Positions 54,931 through 64,000 of a DNA stretch of 64,000 nucleotides are shown one piece after another. Each line of letters begins with the position of its first letter. Position 1 is the first letter of the stretch. Both the position numbers and the translations under genes were made by a program. The DNA is from Nematopogon swammerdamellus (Eukaryota > Arthropoda > Insecta > Lepidoptera > Adelidae), in assembly GCA_946902875.1 (NCBI GenBank), contig OX336343.1, positions 11,467,361 to 11,531,360 of the forward strand, given 5' to 3'. The notes under the pieces were generated by a model. The model did no database searches and was not told the DNA's origin. It worked only from the letters and a program-made list of their open reading frames with translations.

Positions 54931-55474
54931 TGACCGTATTTATTTATCTAACTCTCAAAACCACTATATACGTTAGTAGTTATTAGTTTCCTCTCACTAT
55001 AGTATATTATAATACTTCTCTACGTCCAAGCTAAGTCGGGGAACACGCAGTAAGCCGCAAGAGGTTCTGAATATACATTTTGGTTAGCAAATCATGGGCC
55101 GGCCCGAATTAAAGCCATCTATGTAATTTATTGAAAACACAGATTGTGGTTTTGACTGGCCCATCTATAGGCATATTTAATTCAGTTTATTATGCTCGGG
55201 TGGCTTACCGGACCGAGGTCGGCTCTTCAGAAATAATGAATTTTCTCGTAGAAGGGCGAACCAATGTTTACGATGCTAGGTGAAACAATATTACGGTTTC
55301 ATTTAAATTAGAAAGAAAGATAAGGAAAAGTAACACGTTTTATTGACATCAACAAAATAATATTTAAAAAAAAACAAACACTTATAATATTAATGACTCA
55401 TTCTAACATTGATGACAATATGGGCCCATCTCAGCATATGCTATAGTTGTACAAGGCGACCTATTTAAATATTT
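54931..55474. other. Gene-free stretch
   Basis: Unique AT-rich sequence. The word GATGACAATATGGGCCCA at 55411 also occurs nearly intact at 48732. Confidence 0.45.
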
Positions 55475-55728
55475 TTTTATGTAATCCGGTATGGGTGGTT
55501 GAGTCAGAGGAGCCAATGCACATGCGTCGAACAGCTAATCACCTCCGAGAAGGTAGGTGCCATACCGGAGACTTCCCTTTGGATTGCTGGCTTTACTGAA
55601 CTACTTAGAGGAGAACAAAGCCGAGGCTGCAATGCGGCCATCTTACATCCAGTACGGTGGCACCAACCCAGTCGGCTACAATTTAAGCCTACCACCTAGT
55701 GAGAGGCAAGGGAAGGGACCTACAGTTT
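55475..55728 (-). mobile_element. Family C SINE, headless
   Basis: Minus strand from GTAAAAACTGTAGGTCCCTT to CCGGATTACATAAAAAA. Colinear with 19381, diverged around 55520 and 55600. Confidence 0.85.
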
Positions 55729-56360
55729 TTACATTACCCTGACATTACACGCGACCTTTCTTCTCCTGATGATTATAAATATCCGTGAGGAGCAGGTAGG
55801 TGGGTGTGCCTTCTGACGTGGTTGCTGACGCTACATCACCAGCGGGACTATTCTCTAAGTATTAGCAATTGATCGCTACTAGCAATTCCTCATTATCCTT
55901 CTCACTCGCTCCAACGGGATTCTCAATGCGTCTAGTGAGACGGAGCTGCGGTTACCGCATTTTTCACACCCTGAGTTACCTATACAATTTGGCTTTGTAA
56001 TATTTTTGTAGGCCTACAGAATGTGCCTAGCCCGTGTAATTTGCCCTAGAAATCAATTATATGCATCCGGCCCTTAAGCAGCGAGGCCGTATCATCCTAC
56101 TGAAGCCCGGACATTTGGAGGAGCGTCGCATCGGCGATGGCGCGTGTGCGTCATCATTAGCACTCGAACTATTGTGAACAGCGCAGATCATTAGCCAGCT
56201 CAGCCCGTAGGCTGTGTGGCCTGAGCTGTTCGTGATGTACGTGCGTACGTACAACCGACATATTATCCTTTGCGTATGCACAGGTAACAAATATTACAAT
56301 TTATAATAATGCGTATCAAATCAGGTTTGTTTTCATTATTTATTTATTGTTTATTCATAA
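55729..56360. other. Gene-free stretch
   Basis: GC-elevated unique part at 56045-56260 without known motifs. No gene. Confidence 0.45.
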
Positions 56361-56478
56361 CAATCCGGGGAAGTATGCGGTATGGCACTTACCTTCTCGG
56401 AGGTGACATTGGCTGGTCGGAGCATGTGCTTTGGCCCCACCTACACAGCCACCCACACAGGATTACATGAACAAAATA
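56361..56478 (+). mobile_element. Family C SINE, 3' third
   Basis: CGGGGAAGTATGCGGTATGG, CTCGGAGGTGACATTGGCTG, CAGCCACCCACACAGGATTA then CATGAACAAAATAA. An ATTT tetranucleotide run follows at 56484-56512. Confidence 0.75.
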
Positions 56479-56645
56479 ATTTATTCATTTATTTATTTAT
56501 TTATTTATTTGGTTTACTACAAGTAGGACACACAACATGACATAAAATAACACAGGTATTCTTAAAACTAGCCTAGCCATTCATCATTAGTATGCTAGTA
56601 CATTACGCTTGAATTTGTAAAATTTTGTCCAGTTCTTTTATGTTA

Positions 56646-56740
56646 TACTAGAGTTGTGTCCGCGGCTCCGCTCGCGGTAAAGTCAATGTAATAGCAAATC
56701 GGATTTCAATCGAAAATTCAATTTCGGCCCCAATGGTCAG
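56646..56740 (-). mobile_element. Helitron-like 3' end fragment
   Basis: Minus strand ends CGCGAGCGGAGCCGCGGACA then CAACTCTAGT, the hairpin plus CTAG pattern of the Lep1-type elements. The interior is unrelated to 27161, so this is a different subfamily. Confidence 0.5.
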
Positions 56741-56750
56741 CTCATATGAA

Positions 56751-57129
56751 TTTTTTTTTATGTAATCCGACTCAGCCACCCGGCTGAGTCGGAGGGGTAG
56801 GTGCCATACCGGTGACTTCCCTGGATTGCTGGCTTACTGGACTAGAGGAGAACACAGCCGGGGCTGCTATGCAGCCATTTCACATCCAGTACGGTGGTAC
56901 CAATCCAGTCGGCTACAATTTGAACCTACCACCTAGTTAGGGGCAAGGGAAGGGACCTACAGTTTTACACCGGTTCCGAACGGTGAATCAGCAGGTGTAG
57001 GTATGCACGTAAATTTTTTCGTCAGAAAATATTGCCAGAACCAATATACATTGGTTCACGCCGACCGGATTCGAACCTCGGACCTCTCGCATGAGAAGCC
57101 GATGCCCAAACCACTAGGCCACCCGCCGC
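56751..57129 (-). mobile_element. Family C SINE with intact tRNA-like head, full length
   Basis: On the minus strand: head GCGGCGGGTGGCCTAGTGGT (A box at 57121-57111), GGTTCGAATCC B box (57077-57067), GTCGGCGTGAACCAATGT, TTTACGTGCATACCTACACC, CGTTCGGAACCGGTGTAAAA, core ACTAGGTGGTAGGTTC, TTGGTACCACCGTACTGGAT, GCCAGCAATCCAGGGAAGTC. The tail is rearranged (CTCCGACTCAGCCGGGTGGC) before ATTACATAAAAAAAA. It shows what the copy at 14968 looked like before the LINE landed. Confidence 0.9.
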
Positions 57130-57654
57130 TTAAATGTTTATAACATTTTCCATAGGTATGCAGTTTTCAAACACTGTTTTGAACTTTTGGTGGTTTTGGT
57201 GCCTTTCATAAGTTCTGAAGTTGTCACGTACATATTTATAAGTTTTCAACTTAAATAAATAATTTGTCATACAGAGAACAGATTATTGTGAGAAAAGGCC
57301 GAGCAATCTTATGGCCAAGGCTGTAGCTTAAGTACCTGAGATAGTTTCCCTATTCCGTGAAGCTCCGGCTTTACCCTATGTGCTGGTCTGGCCGCGGGCA
57401 GAATTAGTTTCAGCGCAATTACAGAGAGGTCCCCCTCCCCGCCCCGCCCCGTCCCGCCCCCTCCTCACCTCACCTCCGCCGCGCTCCACTCAGCCCAGCA
57501 TCACTAGTGCAGCCGGCCTCGATACTCTGCATTGTTACGTATAGCTACGTAACGTAGATACAGGCTTACATATAGGCATGTAGCAAAGGTCTTATGGAAT
57601 GAAATTCTTTGCAATATAAATTTCACGCAAGCGGAACCGCGGGCAAACGCTACT
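57130..57654. other. Gene-free stretch with C-rich block
   Basis: 57430-57500 is C-rich (CCCCGCCCCGCCCCGTCCCG). A Helitron-like terminal fragment (CGCAAGCGGAACCGCGGGCA) lies at 57628-57650. Confidence 0.45.
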
Positions 57655-57800
57655 ACATGCATAGATACATAGCATCACACCTCTTTTCCAGTGGGGTAGC
57701 CAGAGGGAACGGATGTCCAAGTACCAAGATCCCGACACACCATCTGCCGCCTCTTCAACTTTCATAATGTTGTTCACACATGCTGGTCGGTTACGAAAGC
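57655..57800 (+). mobile_element. Family E repeat
   Basis: GCATAGATACATAGCATCAC, TTTTCCAGTGGGGTAGCCAG, CACACCATCTGCCGCCTCTT, CATAATGTTGTTCACACATG, GGTCGGTTACG. Confidence 0.65.
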
Positions 57801-57814
57801 TAGTCGGTACCTAT

Positions 57815-58080
57815 GTGGCTCCGTATCCACACGGAACCCTATTACTAAGCATACGCCGTCTGTCTGTCTGTCTGTCCGTCCGAGGGCTGTATCTTTTGAA
57901 CCATATATTTTTTTACCGAAATATTCACAGAATATTTGTTACGAGTATTATGGCGGATATGCTAAGAAATAATAATAAAAAAAAAAACTATGAAAAATTA
58001 AGCGAGGACCCCATACAAGTATAATAATATGCAGAAGAGCGCCATCTAACGAATGATCAAACATTTTAACTACAAAAGTA
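57815..58080 (-). mobile_element. Family B repeat, 5'-truncated
   Basis: CGGAACCCTATTACTAAGCA, GCCGTCTGTCTGTCTGTCTG, TCCGAGGGCTGTATCTTTTG, TATTATGGCGGATATGC, CCCCATACAAGTATAATAAT, GAGCGCCATCTAACG. Strand opposite to 53536. Confidence 0.75.
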
Positions 58081-58087
58081 TGAAGGA

Positions 58088-58222
58088 TCAGTTCAGTGTA
58101 GCCGACATGAAATGAAGGGAAGCACTGACATGGCACCTAGTTCACCCGGTGTTATGGGCTGACATCACAGATGTTGTAGTTGATGTAGCCAAACGTGTCA
58201 GTTTCCATAAAAAAAAATATCG
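58088..58222 (+). mobile_element. Family A SINE, 3' half
   Basis: ATCAGTTCAGTGTAGCCGAC, GGGAAGCACTGACATGGCAC, CACCCGGTGTTATGGGCTGA, GTGTCAGTTTCCATAAAAAA. The 5' core and head are missing. Confidence 0.8.
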
Positions 58223-58964
58223 TTGAGCACATGTAATTAGGTTAGTAAGTTAAGTTACATGAGATGTGCACACCTAAAGGCAGAGAGCAAAGCATGAAAA
58301 AATTTACATTGCAATATTAACAAATTATACAAATAAAACAACATCAAAAGAAGTGTACATTACACTACAACACAATAAAAAATACGCTAAAGACGAAAAA
58401 CTATAAATGAATTGAACAAAAAAAAACTTTATTTACTTAAGAAGATCAAATGAATTATAGATTTAAATATCAACAGACGAGTAAATGATTTTTTTGTACG
58501 AGTACATCCATTTGCATTTTTTCACATTATTCAATTCAACCGTTGCGCAATAATTGCCTCATATTGTGCTACACAATGTAAACGTAATTGAGCCAGCAAT
58601 TTATTGTCGATTTCATTATTGTTCCACTCAATTATGCAGCCACCATCGATCCGAGCTCATCTGCATCCGCACCGCGTCCGCGCGCCGCGTCATCCGCCCG
58701 TCATTATCCGCACAATGGAGCTGTGGCGAGGCGACGCGCGCCATTATACTCGTAGCACCATCCAGTCGCGCGTAGCACGCTCGCCCCGCTCAAACAGTTG
58801 TAAAGATCAACTCGTGCAGCAGTTAAACGCTGGTGAACGTAACCTATAATAATCTTTAGCAAGTCTATCTTACGCATTTATTTAATTCTTTCTTTCTATA
58901 TAATCAGTCAACTAAGGCCATGTTAAGGAAAACATACTAAATGTCTCATACATTATATAATATA
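58223..58964. other. Gene-free stretch
   Basis: AT-rich, with a CpG-elevated part at 58640-58800 that has two overlapping unrecognised open frames. Confidence 0.4.
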
Positions 58965-59173
58965 TAGCTGTGCCCGCGGCTCCGCCCGCTCTCATATTTC
59001 ACTTCACTGCTAACCTCATAAGCCATTTAGCGTGATAGTAAGTAGCCTATAGTTGATGGGAAGAATCAAGCTATCCGTGTATTTTTTTTTATTAAAATCG
59101 GTTCAGTGGTTCTCGAGTTATAAGCGGACAGACAGACACTCAGACAGAAAGCAGACGTTGGATTTTATTATAT
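58965..59173 (-). mobile_element. Helitron-like (Lep1-type) element
   Basis: Minus strand from CATATAATAAAATCCAACGT through CTGTCTGAGTGTCTGTCTGT and CCATCAACTATAGGCTACTT to AGCGGGCGGAGCCGCGGGCA then CAGCTA. Close to 27383. It abuts a family D copy. Confidence 0.85.
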
Positions 59174-59182
59174 GTAAGGACA

Positions 59183-59329
59183 TACAAACATACCACACGC
59201 TGTATCCCAATAATCGATGTAAGCAGAGTAGTCGGTCTTGTAAATTACAGCACAACACCGACCACCACATTTTAGAAAACTTTTAGGACAAAACTATCAA
59301 GCAGCAAGTAAGGCACGAAGACCCAAATA
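59183..59329 (-). mobile_element. Family D repeat, 3' part
   Basis: CATACCACACGCTGTATCCC, TAAGCAGAGTAGTCGGTCTT, AATTACAGCACAACACCGAC, CAAGCAGCAAGTAAGGCACG. Confidence 0.8.
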
Positions 59330-59370
59330 AGAAATAATATAATATATACATATTCATAATATATCTATAT

Positions 59371-59450
59371 TGGCTGGTCGGAGCACATACTCCGACCCTC
59401 GGCTCGGCTTTGGCCCCTCCGACTCAGCCACCCTTACCGGATTACGTAGA
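59371..59450 (+). mobile_element. Family C SINE tail fragment
   Basis: TTGGCTGGTCGGAGCACATA, an inserted CCGACCCTCGGCTCGGC, TTTGGCCCCTCCGACTCAGC, CACCCTTACCGGATTACGTA. Confidence 0.7.
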
Positions 59451-59598
59451 AACAAATGAAATCTTATAATTATATTATCTTTTATGAATTCCTCTTATAT
59501 AATATATATTATATCCTCTAAGACAATATATCTAAATAAAAATAAAATAAATAATAAACAAAATAAAAGACTAGTTGGACTCACGTGTTAAAAAAAAA
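59451..59598. other. AT-rich interval
   Basis: Nothing recognised. Confidence 0.4.
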
Positions 59599-59993
59599 AT
59601 CGGTCAAGTGCGAGTCGAACTCGCGCACCGAGGGTTACGTATCGCCATGTCATGGTAAGCGCCACTCACGCCATCTATGGCGTGTTATGAAATGCTTCAT
59701 ATTATTTAATAGTTAAAATTCTATAGTTAACACTCTATTCGTTAGATGACGCGCGCGCATACACTTTTTGGTTTCTTCTATGGGAACCCCCGTGACTTTT
59801 TTACTTTTTCTTATTTTTATTATTGGTTGTTATATCGGCCATAATAACACATATTCTGTGAAAATTTCAACAGGCTACCTATTACGGTTTATGAGATACA
59901 GCCCTCGGACAGACGGACGGACGGACGGACAGGCAGACAGACGGCGGCGTATAATAGCGTCCCGTACCGGATACGGAACGATAAAAATTAGTT
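59599..59993 (+). mobile_element. Family B repeat, full length
   Basis: CGGTCAAGTGCGAGTCGAAC, GCGCACCGAGGGTTACGTAT, CCACTCACGCCATCTATGGC, GGCCATAATAACACATATTC, a (GGAC)n/(GACA)n run at 59910-59940, TACCGGATACGGAAC. Confidence 0.8.
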
Positions 59994-60504
59994 TATTTTA
60001 GAGTGGTAGAAAATATTAGGTACCTAATTTACCTATGGGAATTATTCTTGAATTCGTAGCAAGTTTGCCTTTCAACATGCCTCCGCTCGGCACGACCGCT
60101 CCACGTGTACATAACGCCCGAATTGTGGTGTCTTGTTGTTTAAACATCGAAGGCGAGTGCCGTGGAGCGGAAAATTATAATTCTACCACTAGAGAGAAAG
60201 CATAAGTACAGTTGTTAAATCTCACGAAGGCACGTGCGCTTTACTATTTTATCCAATAGTAGTATGGAGGCACGCACAAATTAGATTTCCGCTGTGAAGT
60301 TTGAGCGAGCGTGTGTAAATGGTCACGTTTGTGCTATGCGCTTGCATTTTAATAGTGGGTAGGTTTGAAGTTGAAATCGACAAAACTAAATCTCTCCCCT
60401 AATAGATGCAGGCTGCATGGGCAGTGATTTACTTTTGTCAAAAATATTAATTAGTAATATAATTTTGCCAATCTATTACAATTTAATATACGTATCTCAA
60501 TCTA
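59994..60504. other. Gene-free stretch
   Basis: Unique sequence. No gene recognised. Confidence 0.45.
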
Positions 60505-60570
60505 TATTGGCTGACCGGAGCAGGTGCTCTGGCCCCTCTGACTCAGCCACCTATACCGGATAACATTAAA
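60505..60570 (+). mobile_element. Family C SINE tail fragment
   Basis: TATTGGCTGACCGGAGCAGG, TGCTCTGGCCCCTCTGACTC, AGCCACCTATACCGGATAAC then ATTAAA. Confidence 0.7.
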
Positions 60571-60601
60571 ATAATTTTTAAAGCCTTAAAGTAATAATTA
60601 T

Positions 60602-60666
60602 TTTATTTTATTCGGCAAGACACCATTGATAATTATTATCAATGGTGTCTTGCCGAATAAAATAAA
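60602..60666. repeat. Perfect 30-bp-arm hairpin
   Basis: TTTATTTTATTCGGCAAGAC continuing to CACCATTGATA (60602-60631) is exactly complementary to 60637-60666. Confidence 0.9.
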
Positions 60667-61003
60667 TTTTTTTTGTTCCCCTTTAGGGCCCACATACTCC
60701 AATAGAACTACTATAACTAGACGAGAACCACTAAACCACACACGGACTAACCGTTTAGAAGTTAAGGCGCTGTGACATACAGATGGACGGACGGACAATG
60801 ATGTCTGATAATAAGGGTTCCTTTTAAGTACCTACCACGTTGGTACGGAAACCTAAAAAATTTTTTTTTATTACTGTAACATTTATTTTGTGTAGTAAAG
60901 AATAAGTGAATAATTATATATAAGTATTTAGCTGAGCCCGCGGCTCCGCTCACGTGCTTCTTTTTTCTAATTTTCTTTTTTCCTAAACCACCCCTGTGAC
61001 CGT
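60667..61003. other. Diverged repeat remnants
   Basis: 60770-60860 holds GACGGACGGACAATGATGTC and GTACGGAAACCTAAAAAA of family B type. 60925-60955 holds a Helitron-like terminal TGAGCCCGCGGCTCCGCTCA. No gene. Confidence 0.45.
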
Positions 61004-61368
61004 GTGGGGTACAGTACCGTGTGGGGCCGGTACTGTACCGTGTGGGGCCGGTACTTAAAAAGAATATCCCCATTGCATCTCTCCCCATGCATGTCGTAAA
61101 AGGCGACTAAGGGATAAGGACAAGATGCCGTGCTAAAGGGCGAAAGGCTCGCCACCTCTCACCTTGGCACGGTACTTCCACCGAGTCATGCAGCAGGTGG
61201 GTATTCGTGCCATACTTGCTGCTTGATCGATTTAATCTTGTTCGAATACTTTGCGAAACGTGGTGGTCAGTGTTGTGCTGTAATTGACAAGAGTTCTTGC
61301 AGCACAACACTGATTACTCTGCTTACCCCGATTGTCGGGATTCAGCGTGTGTGATATGTATGTATGTA
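61004..61368 (+). mobile_element. Family D repeat, best full-length copy
   Basis: ACCGTGTGGGGTACAGTACC (partly duplicated head), GTGGGGCCGGTACTTAAAAA, CATGTCGTAAAAGGCGACTA, GATGCCGTGCTAAAGGGCGA, CACCTCTCACCTTGGCACGG, CGTGCCATACTTGCTGCTTG, ACGTGGTGGTCAGTGTTGTG, GATTACTCTGCTTACCCCGA, TGTCGGGATTCAGCGTGTGT, GATATGTATGTATGTA. Confidence 0.85.
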
Positions 61369-61529
61369 CCCCTGTGATGCGAACAAAATAAAACCAAAAA
61401 AAAAATTAAGATCGGGCGAGCCATTTTCGAGTTTTTGCCAGACTAACGTACTGCAATTGATTTTTATATATGTAGATATTTCATAAGTTACAGCCATAGC
61501 GATACAAATATAAAAATAAAAATTATTTT

Positions 61530-61578
61530 TATAAATTATAAATTATAATATACGGGCCCCGTATATTATAATTTATAA
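61530..61578. repeat. Near-perfect AT palindrome centred on GGGCCCC
   Basis: AAATTATAATATAC/GTATATTATAATTT flank GGGCCCC, with a single unpaired base at the centre. Confidence 0.85.
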
Positions 61579-61599
61579 CTCACAGATTATGGTACACGC

Positions 61600-61845
61600 A
61601 TGGTCACGCACGTATCGCTCTCCCACAACGCATGCTTGTTGAGCACCAGAGTCTGGAATACTTCCAACTCCATGAGTGAACTCCTAGCCAAGCGTGTTCA
61701 TCATGAGATGGGGAGGACAGGCAGCTCGTATAAAATAATGAACTTTATATCTGAATCGTGCGTGAAATGGGGAAGAATATGGCAGAAGCACTGCTCTAGT
61801 GCTTTATTCCGTCGTCATGAGACACATTTTATTACTTTTTAGGTT
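61600..61845 (+). other. Unassigned open frame
   Basis: An 80-codon frame from the ATG at 61600 (VWNTSNSMSELLAKRVHHEM, SCVKWGRIWQKHCSSALF). The mixed amino-acid composition is more protein-like than other frames here, and it ends at the first base of a family B copy. No family recognised. It could be an old retroelement piece or chance. Confidence 0.2.
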
Positions 61846-62110
61846 TCCGTATCCCGTACGGAAGCCTTTTACTGAGCCTACTACGTCTGTCCGTCCGTGT
61901 GCTGTATCTTTGGAACCGTAATAGTTAGCCGGTTGAAATTTTCACAAAATATGTGTTATTATGGCGGATATTACAACAGATAATAGAAAATAGAAAATGT
62001 AAAAAAATAAGGGGGGTTCCAATACAAGAAACGTGTTTTTTCAATGTTTTTTTTTGTGGTGCGAAAACCTCGGTTCGCGGGTCCGACTCGCACTTGGCCG
62101 GTTTTTTATT
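61846..62110 (-). mobile_element. Family B repeat
   Basis: GGTTTCCGTATCCCGTACGG, ACTGAGCCTACTACGTCTGT, GTTGAAATTTTCACAAAATA, TGTGTTATTATGGCGGATAT, GGTGCGAAAACCTCGGTTCG, GGTCCGACTCGCACTTGGCC, GGTTTTTTATT: the minus-strand layout of 53536. Confidence 0.8.
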
Positions 62111-63084
62111 TTTATATGTTAGTACTAAGCATGTATTCACTTTATATTCACTTTTTAAATACAAGTACGTCCGCACCATTTTTTATTTTCATTTTCGTCT
62201 TAACAAATTTGATTACTGATTAATTACGTGAAACTTCTTCTTGATTCGAACATACTTATTTTTAAGTTGATATTATATATATTTTTTCAATTAGACGTAA
62301 TATTGTATAAAAATAAATATAAAATAATTAAATGCAATACAGTTTGACAAGTTCGTTACAGGGGTATAGAATAAAAGGTAGCTCTTTACAACTTTTTGGC
62401 GAAACGACATATGAATGCACAATTTTTCTTCATACAATTGGATATTGAATTGTCATAAAAAACTGCTTCAAAAGCAGGTCTTTCCGTTAAAAACATAGTT
62501 CAGAAATTAACAGTAACATTCAAAAACAACACTATCCATACGTTTAGTTTCAAAACTAGTACTAAGGAAAACTGTCTAATAGGATAGCTCCATTAATCCT
62601 AACAAAGTAACGGGCCATTTAGAATGAAGGATCTGAATAAATATTTTTTTTTATTTACCAAAAATTTTCAAAAGTTGATAGAGCTGTCTTTGATTCTATA
62701 CCCTATGTAAAACTGAAGGGCCACGTCAAGATGAGACGCAGATACCTAGCCAACAAGTGTAGTGATCTCACGTAACTGTATACCGGAAGCAACCGGAAGC
62801 AGAGTCCCTGTCACCGGCTAACGGAAGCGGAACGAGGCGAGGTGAGACGTCGTCGCGTCGAAGCGTTTTTTTCCCCATTTCCCCGCACTTCACACTTCCC
62901 CTTGTTCGAGCGCGAAGCGCCATTAAATACGTCAGCGTAAGATAATAAGCGAACAGGGAAACCGAATCAATATTTACTTGATGTTATGTTGAAACATCAA
63001 ATAATAACAGCTGGAAATGGTCGAAGACAATTAATGGGAAAACGAAAATGATGGAGGTACAATAATCAACTTTTTAAAAGCTAT
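62111..63084. other. Gene-free stretch
   Basis: AT-rich unique sequence with a GC-elevated part at 62800-62930. No gene recognised. Confidence 0.45.
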
Positions 63085-63505
63085 ACATACACACCACACG
63101 CTTTATCCCGACAATCGGGGTAAGCAGAGTAATTTGTGTTGTGCTGCAAGTACTCTGGCATTCACAGCCCCCGTTCTAAACCGAATGCTTTTGGGCGTCG
63201 TCGGCTGAACAATCCATGCTGACGGCGCCAAGTGTCTCGAGTATAAATAAAAAAAAATATTACAGAGCAACACCGATCACCATGTTTAGCAAAGTATTCG
63301 GACAAGATAACTATCAAGCAGCAAGTACGGCGTGAAGACCCAGCTGCTGCATGACACGGTGGAAAGATGGTGCCAAGGTGAGAGGTGGCTAGTGTATTGA
63401 TCTTTAGCACGGCATTTTGTCCTTATCCCTTAGTCGCCTTTTTGACATGTACGAGGAGAGATGCAGTGGGGCTATTCTTTTTAAGTACCGGCCCCACACA
63501 GTATT
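63085..63505 (-). mobile_element. Family D repeat split by a LINE 3' fragment
   Basis: CACCACACGCTTTATCCCGA, CAATCGGGGTAAGCAGAGTA at the left; TCAAGCAGCAAGTACGGCGT, CTGCTGCATGACACGGTGGA, CCTTATCCCTTAGTCGCCTT and GTACCGGCCCCACACAGTA at the right. A LINE end (63157-63258) interrupts after CTGCAAGTACTCTGG. Confidence 0.8.
63157..63258 (+). pseudogene. LINE 3' fragment nested in family D
   Basis: GGCATTCACAGCCCCCGTTC, CCGAATGCTTTTGGGCGTCG, ATAAATAAAAAAAAATATTA. It corresponds to GIRNPRVRPNVHGRR and the tail of 54606, much diverged. Confidence 0.65.
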
Positions 63506-63534
63506 TCAATGATATCGTCTATACATAAATACAT

Positions 63535-63700
63535 AAGTACATTATACATGATGCCTATTTTCATGACAACGTTTTGCAATGACACAGGCAATGACAACAG
63601 ATTTTCGCATGTCATGATCCTCATCTCTGACGTCTCATAATGTTCTTCATACATGCACGTCGGTTACGGGTACTACGCACTTGACACTTTTGAGTACATG
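63535..63700 (+). mobile_element. Family E repeat, diverged
   Basis: CATGATCCTCATCTCTGACG, TCATAATGTTCTTCATACAT, CGTCGGTTACGGGTACTACG, CACTTGACACTTTTGAG. Confidence 0.6.
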
Positions 63701-64000
63701 CGCTATCTGATCTTGGTACGCTAGGGCGACCCTTCCCGACTTTATTCCTCACATACATTTCGTCGGATTTATGATTCAGGTAGACCCAGCTTGAGAGCTA
63801 TAATCTAGAGCTAGATCAGCATCGCACGGTATTCATATGAACCATACGGACCTGGCCATAATGTGTCAATTCTATCACTGTACATCATTATGGCACCGTC
63901 TCCTACTTGCCACTCACCATCTTCCCTCCTTCGTCCCCCCCCCCCCCCCCCCCCACCCTCCCACCCCCGCCTCTGTCAGGCGACAATATGAGAAGACCGT
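63701..64000. other. Gene-free end with C20 homopolymer
   Basis: A 20-base C run at 63935-63954 lies in a C-rich strand-asymmetric segment at the window edge. Nothing else recognised. Confidence 0.5.

Noticed and set aside
58554..58849. Arg/His-rich overlapping frames that look vaguely like LINE C-termini
   Set aside because: Key motifs (RTAR.WN, SEELF) are missing, and the two frames overlap out of phase.

Overview
This is eukaryotic nuclear DNA, very probably from a moth or butterfly. The sequence evidence is a dense, mixed-age population of short interspersed repeats of lepidopteran type. It includes Helitron-like elements of the Lep1 kind (terminal hairpin then CTAG/T, with internal CTGT repeats), LINE 3' fragments ending in short A-rich tails, SINEs ending in CATAAAA, and non-autonomous piggyBac, hAT, Harbinger-like and Tc1/mariner-like elements with intact target duplications. 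I find no complete protein-coding gene, no rRNA gene and no convincing functional tRNA gene. The longest open frames are under 150 codons, resemble nothing I know, or lie across repeats. The window reads as intergenic or long-intron DNA.

Layout. 0-10 kb: LINE, SINE and MITE remnants around GC-rich blocks, a Tc1/mariner-like MITE (2822-3301), a SINE with a 5S rRNA-derived head (3445-3850) and a foldback cluster (9343-9492). 10-20 kb: a 1-kb foldback (12040-13010), LINE fragments, a tRNA-headed SINE split by a LINE insertion (14968-15622), a 2-kb region carrying 15 copies of TCCTCG, and a 200-bp palindrome (16812-17007). 20-24 kb: a 2.5-kb GC-rich minisatellite with higher-order repeats. 24-34 kb: foldbacks, two head-to-tail Helitrons, a possible promoter with a non-coding leader exon (28222-28348), GC-rich blocks and an old tandem duplication (31164-31585). 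34-46 kb: a trimeric higher-order tandem repeat, a self-nested SINE, a piggyBac-type MITE, more LINE and SINE copies. 46-64 kb: a hAT element with a perfect 8-bp target duplication and a transposase fragment, a Harbinger-like element with a transposase N-terminal remnant, and many further SINE, LINE and Helitron copies.

The most interesting feature is how the short retroelements relate. Two SINE families (called A and C here) share a central domain but have different 3' tails. Family C has a tRNA-like head. Family A occurs with two heads: one derived from 5S rRNA and one shared with a separate repeat (family D). The family C tail closely resembles the 3' end of a LINE also present in the window, which suggests that this LINE or a relative mobilised it. 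Family letters A-I are local labels. GC-rich blocks recur every few kilobases without exons, several with homeodomain-type AT motifs beside them. They could be regulatory elements of a neighbouring developmental gene, but that is inference.
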